A stretch of DNA of 64,000 nucleotides. It comes from Bugula neritina. Lineage: Eukaryota; Bryozoa; Gymnolaemata; Cheilostomatida; Bugulidae. Made by a program: the position numbers and the translations under genes. Shown one piece after another: positions 56,970 through 64,000 of the stretch. The notes beneath the pieces are model-generated. The model saw only the letters and a program-made list of their open reading frames with translations. It searched no databases and had not been told where the DNA came from. The stretch is taken from assembly GCA_964035545.1 (NCBI GenBank), contig OZ037769.1, positions 11,787,133-11,851,132 on the forward strand, in the 5' to 3' direction. Position 1 is the first letter of the stretch. The number at the start of each line of letters is the position of its first letter.

Positions 56970-57401
56970 ATGGTAGTTCTATATAACCTGCATGAATCTT
57001 CAGAGTTCTATCGAAATTATTACACTCAGCAAAATGGAAATGGTCTGAGCGTCTTTAAAGGCGCTACAATACAACGCGGACGAGGAATTGGAGGATTTAT
57101 TTCGCGAGTAATGCGAGGGGCTATGCCACTACTCAAAAACGGAGCAAAAACTATCGGAAGACAGTTGGTCGACAGTGGTGCAAATTTAGCAAAGGATTTA
57201 ATCAGCGGAGAAGATTTCAAGAGCGCTGTTGCCAGAAACTTTTCCACAGGTGGTAGAAAACTCCTATCAACTTTAACGGGAAACTTGAACTTTGACAGTA
57301 CAATCAGTTGAAAGAAAAAGCTTAAATCAACATCTTCCAAGCGCATCGCATCAGGCAATAAAAGACCACAACGCAGCAATGGTGAAAACATTTTCAGATA
57401 A
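56970..57401 (+). pseudogene. Small Gly/Arg membrane-active-like capsid protein
   Basis: 113 codons from 56970 to a TGA at 57309-57311, continuing in frame as a basic tail to a TAA at 57399-57401. The middle (IGGFISRVMRGAMPLLKNG, then GRQLVDSGANLAKDLISG) is an amphipathic and Gly-rich stretch of the kind described for adenovirus core/pVI-like proteins of Polintons. Starts 7 bp after the penton-like gene. Nearly intact. Confidence 0.6.
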
Positions 57402-57418
57402 TCTCTTTTGCACTAAAC

Positions 57419-58752
57419 ATGGCCTTCTCTAAAGTGGATTCTTCCTCGGACGACAGCGTTCTTTCTCAAATAGATCTGTTCAACACTCCATTTACACAAA
57501 CTTCTGTAATATCTGGAGAGTGGGTTGAGGTTGAATCAATTAGAGATTCACTCAACGGTCCACTGGAATTTGAGGTAGAAGGAAATGAAGACCAATATCT
57601 AGATCTTCAAAACACTCTAATTCATGTTTAGGCTAAAGTTAAATTGGAAATCGGCGATGCTTTAGACGAGGACATTGCTAATGTAAATGTAGTACCAGGA
57701 GAGAACTTTCTACAATCACTGTTTTCAGCTTTGAGCTTGTCTATTAATGGACATGAAATTGAATATGATTCCAATTACCCTTATTGAGCCTATCTTGAAA
57801 CACCCGTGAACTATGGTAGTCAGGCTAAAAATACAGACCTCAGTGCTTCGCATTGGTTTCATGATAGCTTGAACGCTCTAGATACCAATCAACTCACTGG
57901 AGCGCATCGTGAGGATTTAAACTCAAAAAAGACAATTATCAGTGAGAGTAAAACTGTGGATATGGTAGGACGACTCCACAATGAACTCTTCAGCCAGCAC
58001 AAGTACCTTATTCCTTTGTGTAGCTTTTGAATTAAACTCTTGAGAACCGATCCCCAATTTTGCCTACTAAGAACAACTAGTGCCGTTGACACCCGCTATA
58101 AAATAGGTATAACCAAGTGTGATCTACTTGTGCGTAAAGTGAGAGTGAATCCGAGTGTGGCAGCTAACCATAACATCCTGCTAACCAAAGGCTCCACTAT
58201 AAGATACCCAATCAACAAAGTTGAAACGCAGATTTTTTCCATCATTCAAGGAAGACAGAATGAAAAGATAAATCTCATACTGAACAGACAATAATCGAAA
58301 CGGATAATTCTGGGCTTTGTAGAGCACACTGCGAAAAACCGCAGTTACATTCAGTCACCTTTTTCGTTTAAACATTTTAATTTGAGCTTGATAAGTCTTA
58401 ACGCCAACGGATATCCAATCCCTAATAAGCCACTACGAGTTGATTATGGAAGCGGGGAATTTATGCAAGCATACATGCACCTCATGACCACTGTTGGAAA
58501 AGCTTTTGTGGATGAATGAAATTGCATCACAAAAGCTCAATACTCAAACAGTTTTGCGCTCTACGCATTTGACCTAACAGGAGATCTATGCGAAGGGTCC
58601 GATGTTTACCTGATTAGAAGTAGGACTACAGTTCTATAAGTGACCTTCAAGGAACCCCTGACTAGCACACTCAGTTTGTTCACTTATTTAAAAAAATGAT
58701 GACATTATTGAAATAGATAATAGTCGAGTGGTTACCAGAGCTTCTAAAACCT
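57419..58752 (+). pseudogene. Major capsid protein (double jelly-roll)
   Basis: A single frame runs for about 425 codons from ATG 57419. It contains stops at 57629 (TAG), 57785 (TGA), 58028 (TGA), 58292 (TAA), 58517 (TGA) and 58637 (TAA) but no frameshift until the last 50 bases (an A-run at about 58690), after which the C-terminus continues to 58752. Characteristic segments: QYLDLQNTLIHV, NFLQSLFSALSLSINGHEIE, MQAYMHLMTT. Inactive, but the frame is remarkably well kept. Confidence 0.85.
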
Positions 58753-58759
58753 AAGACTC

Positions 58760-59275
58760 ATGAATACTAACCACATACGCTATATTTTGTCTTTGGACCC
58801 TTCAACTTCCAGCACTTTTAGAGGCGTTATGGCAAAAGATGAGTTTGTAAAATGTAGACTAACATACCTTAGTATATTTGTGTGTAACATGAATAATGCT
58901 GACTAAGCAGGAACTCATTGGATTGCAATATTTGTTTCAAAACTTGGTAAATGCAAATATTTTGATTCTTATGGACTGCCTCCATTATTTGAAGACCTCA
59001 CCAACAAGCTGCTGACGATTGATAAGAAATCTATCTACAATGATATTGTACTTCAAAGTAACAATACAAATGTGTGTGAAATATATTCTATTGAATTTTT
59101 GCAGTTGAAATGTAGAGGCGATAGTTTATCTCGTATATTAGATGTACTAATGTATGCTAATAACTCTGAAGAGAGAGATCATATTTTGAGATATTATTTA
59201 GATACAAAATATGCTGACATCACTAATTTAGGGCAGATTCCGCTAATACATCAAGTCAGTGGAATTATTGTCTAG
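58760..59275 (+). pseudogene. Adenain-like cysteine protease
   Basis: ATG at 58760, 171 codons with one in-frame TAA (58904-58906). Catalytic elements: G-T-H-W (His), FDSYG (Asp) and V-C-E-I-Y-S (Cys) followed by LKCRGDS. The Gly usually next to the Cys is Glu and a second Cys is Ser, so the active site may be impaired beyond the stop. Would mature capsid proteins. Confidence 0.82.
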
Positions 59276-60627
59276 CAATGCATGTTCAAACCTAATGATT
59301 TATAATATGTTTTGCACTTTCATGTATACACCTTTCATTCTTGAATAAAACCTGTATGCAAAGGAATAGCTTGCTAACTCATGCTTGATTGTGCTCCTAA
59401 ATTAAGTGCACTGCTAGCTAATGTTATTTGCATAATTATTCAATGTGATGCACATGTAACATTATTCTAGAGTCATCCTCTCACAAGCAGTTTACACGAG
59501 GTTATTTACCTTTGAAAACCACCAACAATTTGTGAACATAAATCAATGACTTCAAAGCGCGTATATATAGGTATTAAGATGATTTATTGGCTACACAGCA
59601 ATCTTAATACGCTCGAGAATGATTTACGATAACATAACAACACAAAATCTTGATACAAGTAATAATTTTATATACAAAATAATATTATAATGTTTGTCCA
59701 GCATGTTATATATGCCATGCTCATGTAGTTTGCCCTTCATCACTCTCATCATCCAAGAATGAAGCCTTGGCGGCTTCGAATGGTGGGAACTTGAAGATCT
59801 GTTCGCGAGGGGCTTTATAGGGCGTGCTGGGATTTGTTCCATTGATCTCGACGGCAGTGAGGTGGTGAAATTCTTTGCCGTTTTTTTACAGGATAGTTAA
59901 GGGCAACCTTTTAGTTCTAGCTGCTATGCTGATGATGCATTGTTATCATATAAGAAATCAGTCCCAGTAAAATAAAATATTACCTAATTATGCTAGAATC
60001 AAAATTTAAAAACTATGTTGCAGATAGCTTTCTTCCTCAGCGCGGTTTTTTTGGAAATTTTAATTTTCCATTTTTTGGCTAAGCTACAGACAAAAAGTAC
60101 CTATTTTCTCCTATTTTTAGCTGAAAACACATCATGTCAGTCCCAGTAAAATATCTCAGCAGGAAAACATAATATCTGAAAAAAGAAAACACTGTTGGAA
60201 TCCTGAGATATTTCTACAGCGCGGTTTTTGTAATGTTTCTAATAGCTTTTATAGATTTTCTATAAATTAGTGATTTATACGCTGAAAATGAGATAATTTT
60301 TCTTTACCAATAAGCACTGCGCATCACTTCACGCTTCAGTGAACGGTAGAGATGAGAAGATAATGGCTTGTCCATTACTAATTACAGACCTGCTAGCCTA
60401 CAAGCTATAGTGAATAGCTTGGTGTGTAATCCATTTATAGAGTAGCCACAATGGAATGTTGATATATAATGCAGCCCTAATTGAGCTTGCTGTTTATTGG
60501 TCATAGTCTAATATCGGGCTATACATACACAGGCAGGCAAGACGCATGCCACCCACCGAACAATATTATAGCAAGAACCTAGACTACATTGTGAGCTAAA
60601 TTCATGATATTCTTAGTAAGGATGCCC
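59276..60627. other. Inter-gene region of the Polinton with a possible minus-strand exon
   Basis: AT-rich except for 59720-59890. There the minus strand is open for about 54 codons to a TGA at 59724-59722 (TAVEINGTNPSTPYKAPREQ, then FKFPPFEAAKASFLDDESDE). This looks like real coding by its composition, but lacks an ATG and has a stop just upstream, so it would have to be an exon. Otherwise nothing is seen. Confidence 0.3.
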
Positions 60628-61090
60628 TTAACTATCCTGTGATATATATCCCAAATTTTTCTCGTGATACAATAAAATTAGGGGAACCTTCTCCACAACA
60701 TTCTCTCTCATACGATTGGGGATAATGAATTTTCCCTGGATCCGCTCTCCCTTTTTCTCGGTACTGAATTCTACGAGCAATGCCTCACCATTTACCGTAT
60801 CAATTGTCTTTTCCGTATGCACCTCCAGAACGCTACCAGCAGGTAGCTCTGTCAGCTTATACAGTCGTTGCTGTTCTAGCAAAGTTTTGACATCTAATTT
60901 TCTAGAACAGATAACAGTGAAGTACTTTACAATTTCATCATTAAACTATGCTGATTGGTAATGAAACTAATACAATAATTATGTGCTATAGATACACATG
61001 TGTTCAAATGCTGTATTGAAAAGATTTTACTAACCCTAACTTTGCAGCCTTCTCCCTCATCATTTCCAGCTTTCTCTTAACATTAGCCAT
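60628..61090 (-). CDS. Small two-exon protein on the minus strand of the Polinton
   Basis: Exon 1: 61090-61035 (ATG; MANVKRKLEMMREKAAKL then GG). Donor GTTAGT. Exon 2: from 60901 (acceptor TTCTAG) to a stop at 60630-60628, joining within a Gly codon. The spliced product is 109 residues, uninterrupted. Exon 2 has a beta-rich pattern (LPAGSVLEVHTEKTIDTVNG, then GKFIIPNRM) resembling a single OB-type fold. Small proteins of this general type are seen near transposons in many animals; their role is unknown. It is intact while its neighbours are broken, so it may not belong to the same decayed unit. Confidence 0.6.
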
Positions 61091-61207
61091 ACTATTCGTT
61101 AGCTGTAGAGACTGTGTAGACACACTTGTGATTCCAAAAGCTTATTTGACTACGATGAGTGACCAGGGTGTTTTTATACCATTTCTAAAGCTTAAAAAAT
61201 AAAAATA

Positions 61208-61372
<165 letters not shown>

Positions 61373-61926
61373 TGATGTCATCCGATTTTAGTGTCAGGTG
61401 TTCTGTGGGTGTAACACATTGGTGAAAAGCACGGAGTGCCAGCTGCGTTCCTGCAAAACAAGTGTTATGTTGTTTTTACCTATTTGAGGATTAAACTAAA
61501 AGATTAAACTTGTGGTATCTGGGATTAAACTAAGCATTTGTGATTGATTTGACACTTTGTGAACACACCCATCAAGTTGCGCTAAGTGTTTACAATACTG
61601 AATTAGTTTATTACCGGAGTGAAACTTATAAACTTTCTCTAAAAGCTATCTTAAGTGTAAATTTCTCAATCTGTATTTCATGGTTTTATGTAAAGTATAC
61701 GAATGCATAATTCTTCACTGAGATATTCACTAGAAAATAATTTCTTGCTGTTTTACAGTTTTAACCATTACTCTCACACGCATGCTACCGCAAATATGTT
61801 TTTTATGCTTGGTTGTTTATAGATAATATTGTAAAACATAGTAGGCTATATTTATTTACTTAGTTTTAGAATATCTTATTATTTTTTATTAATTTTTTGG
61901 CTCCTAGTTATGTAAAGCATTCCAAG

Positions 61927-64000
61927 ATGACCCATCAATGCGATCAATGTGAAAAAGTGTATAAACAACAAAATAATGTGCAAAGGCACAAAAGAACTTT
62001 TCATTCTGCTTCAACAACACGAGCTGATCATAGCTGTGAAACTTAAGTGGAAAAGTATATGCTAGATTAGATGCTTTGACACATCACAAGAAAAGTCACT
62101 GTACAAGTCCAAATAACAAGTGTTTAACCTGCATAAAGAGTTTTACTGAAAAATGATAGCTATGTATGCAACGAATGTAGTGCTGGCTTCACCAGACGCG
62201 ATAGTTACATGAGGCACTTGAAAACTCATTACAATAAGTTCGCAAGTTTCATCTTGCATTCATGTGTACCCACTGCTTCTACCACATCAACTGTAGACTT
62301 TGACAGCAATGCACAGGCATAGTCTACAAACACTGACCTCAATGAGCTCTTAGCAAAATACAAAGGTGCTATTAAAACCTACTACAAGAAATGCAAGGTT
62401 TTGGACATCTTCAATATAAACCTGACAGATGAAAAAGTTGTCATTTCAGATCAGCTGACAGATGCTTGGCGTAGGGAGCTTAGGTTCAGAGTTAGAATTA
62501 ACTGTAGTGCGAGATTTGTGTTGAAGAACAAGTTAACTAATGAACTGCGTTATTTTCACAGCTCAGTGAACAATGCTTCTTATTTTGAAAAACCACTCTT
62601 GGTAAGAACAGATAGTGAATTACAAAACCTCTTAGAAAGCATGACAAAAATTGATATATTCCAGAAAATTTCACAACAGCGCCCAAATTCCACATGGACT
62701 GTAGAATTACTCACAAACCTCACATTCTACATTGCAAAAAATTTGCACATGGGTAAAATTGGTGGACCTGAGCACTTGCCATCCTACATTGTCCATCATC
62801 ATGCTCTTGCGCCTATGAATAGAAAGTCAAAATCTAAGTTGGTCTACAGAGACAACCTGTGTTTCTTTACATGTCTTGCTATGAAGCTTTCTTGCACTTG
62901 TAGAAGTCATTGCAAATGCTACATAGTAAGTGAGAGGTATGCGAGGCAATTGTTTACCAAATACCGGACAGCAAGAGATTTAAATTGTTCAGTTGCTAGA
63001 TTCAAAAGCGTGAAACTTGAAAACTTGACACTGCTTGAGCGTCTGTTTGCCATATCAATTACTGTATTCTAATTAGACTCTGATTTCAGCTCTAATGCCA
63101 TCTGGTGCTCCAAGCTATCTTACTCTACAAAGCTTCATCTCAACTTGTATGAAAATCATTTCAGCTTGATACAGAGAGTTGATCAATACGCTAGAGCGTA
63201 TGATTGTCTTTCCTGCACCAAATCCTACACCAAGCTCAGTAACCTCAAAAGGCATAAATGTGAGGGTGTGCAACAGCAACTAAAATTTCTATCTAAATGC
63301 TATGCACCAGAGCCTACAATATTTGAAAAGCTAGAAGATAAGTTAGGCATATATGTCGAAGAATCCAGACAGACTTATCCATACTGCATTACATACGGCA
63401 CCGAGTGCTCACTCAGTCCAGAAAGCTTACCGAAGAATACAACGAGTATCAATTACACAGCTCACCATGAGATAATAAGCATATCAGTACGCTTTAAGTT
63501 AAGAGTTTTGACAAGGCTCACACTTTTGTCCTTGAGAACAGTCAACATGAATTAATCCAGCGCTTTGTCAACTACATAGCAGATATAGCTGACTGTGCGT
63601 ATGAAGATTTGTTGATAGCATACAGCGATGTACTTGAAGAGATCACAGAAGTTGAAAAGCAGAGGGGTGAGGTAGAGGAGAAGTTTAAAGACTGCAGTTT
63701 TTTTGCGCCTCAAGTATATGTAGCCAACTCAGTTGCAAGGCTGAAACAACGTTTTTTGGAGTATCTTAGGGTTGTGCCCGTAGTTTCCTATAACGGTGAG
63801 CGGTATGACCTCAACATAATGAAAGGTCCGTTAATCAAACATCTCTACAACACTGGCAAGATCAAGTACACTGTGAAAAGAGTGAACACTCTGCAGTGCA
63901 TTCAAACTGACCAATTTAAGTTTGTTGACATATGTAACTACATAGCTCCAGGGTACACATATGCCACATACCTCAAAGCATTTGATTGTAGTGACAACAA
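61927..64000 (+). pseudogene. Protein-primed DNA polymerase B, N-terminal part, runs off the window
   Basis: ATG at 61927. Three zinc-finger segments: C-D-Q-C...H-K-R-T-F-H (61940-62000), C-N-E-C...H-L-K-T-H (62170-62235), C-L-S-C...H-K-C (63200-63260). The frame has several stops between 62040 and 62320, then a 223-codon open block (62401-63072) and another (63145-63555). A shift near 63500 leads to an open frame from 63504 to the window end. Exonuclease motifs: ITYGTECSL (Exo I, where the usual Asp is Gly) and VVSYNGERYDLN (Exo II). The palm domain lies beyond the window. Polinton identity is firm from order and motifs; this copy cannot be functional. Confidence 0.85.

Overview
The window is AT-rich eukaryotic DNA from an invertebrate animal, probably a marine one. 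The evidence is spliced host genes with GT-AG introns, long (TA)n tracts, three Ty3/gypsy elements, one Ty1/copia element and a Polinton/Maverick. The phylum cannot be fixed from the sequence; cnidarian, mollusc and sponge are all possible. Only two clearly intact host genes are visible, and nearly everything else is mobile DNA or its remains.

Layout. 1-7171: 3' part of a decayed Ty3/gypsy element (A) with gag, protease, RT-RNase H, integrase, an unusual zinc-finger/coiled-coil third ORF and a 3' LTR carrying a fold-back array. 7356-11147: main exon of a nucleotidyltransferase-TPR gene (copy 1); element A lies just upstream, where the intron and exon 1 would be. 12626-15105: deleted copia element on the minus strand with matching LTRs, a 5-bp target duplication and three nested tandem arrays. 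15173-15856: fold-back/MITE-like element. 16582-21862: a complete, young gypsy element (B) with LTRs differing at about three positions, a 4-bp target duplication and a tRNA-Leu primer site. B lacks RT, RNase H and the integrase core but keeps an open 842-codon Gag-PR-integrase-zinc ORF. 24340-26390: a third, badly decayed gypsy fragment (C).

29189-33908: copy 2 of the nucleotidyltransferase-TPR gene, with a recognisable first coding exon and a 1.5-kb intron. Copies 1 and 2 share flanking sequence (a segmental duplication) but have about nine versus four 44-residue TPR units. 36285-38688: a compact minus-strand cluster of three virus-fibre-like genes with a common N-terminal tail, one broken by a MITE. 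41663-45265: a DNA transposon with 0.8-0.95 kb inverted repeats. About 47.2 kb to the window end: a degenerate Polinton with packaging ATPase, two small ORFs, integrase, penton-like and major capsid proteins, a membrane-active-like protein, adenain-like protease and the N-terminal part of a protein-primed DNA polymerase. Its integrase is split by a 5.3-kb element flanked by near-identical 8-bp repeats.

How it fits together. The locus looks like a duplicated host-gene neighbourhood that has been a repeated landing site for elements. The points most worth following are the fused non-autonomous gypsy ORF in B, the zinc-finger third ORF shared by A and B, the fibre-like cluster with a shared tail, and the unequal TPR expansion. 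If the nested insertions are subtracted, the fibre cluster and the Polinton genes together span a length plausible for one Polinton; that link is inference.
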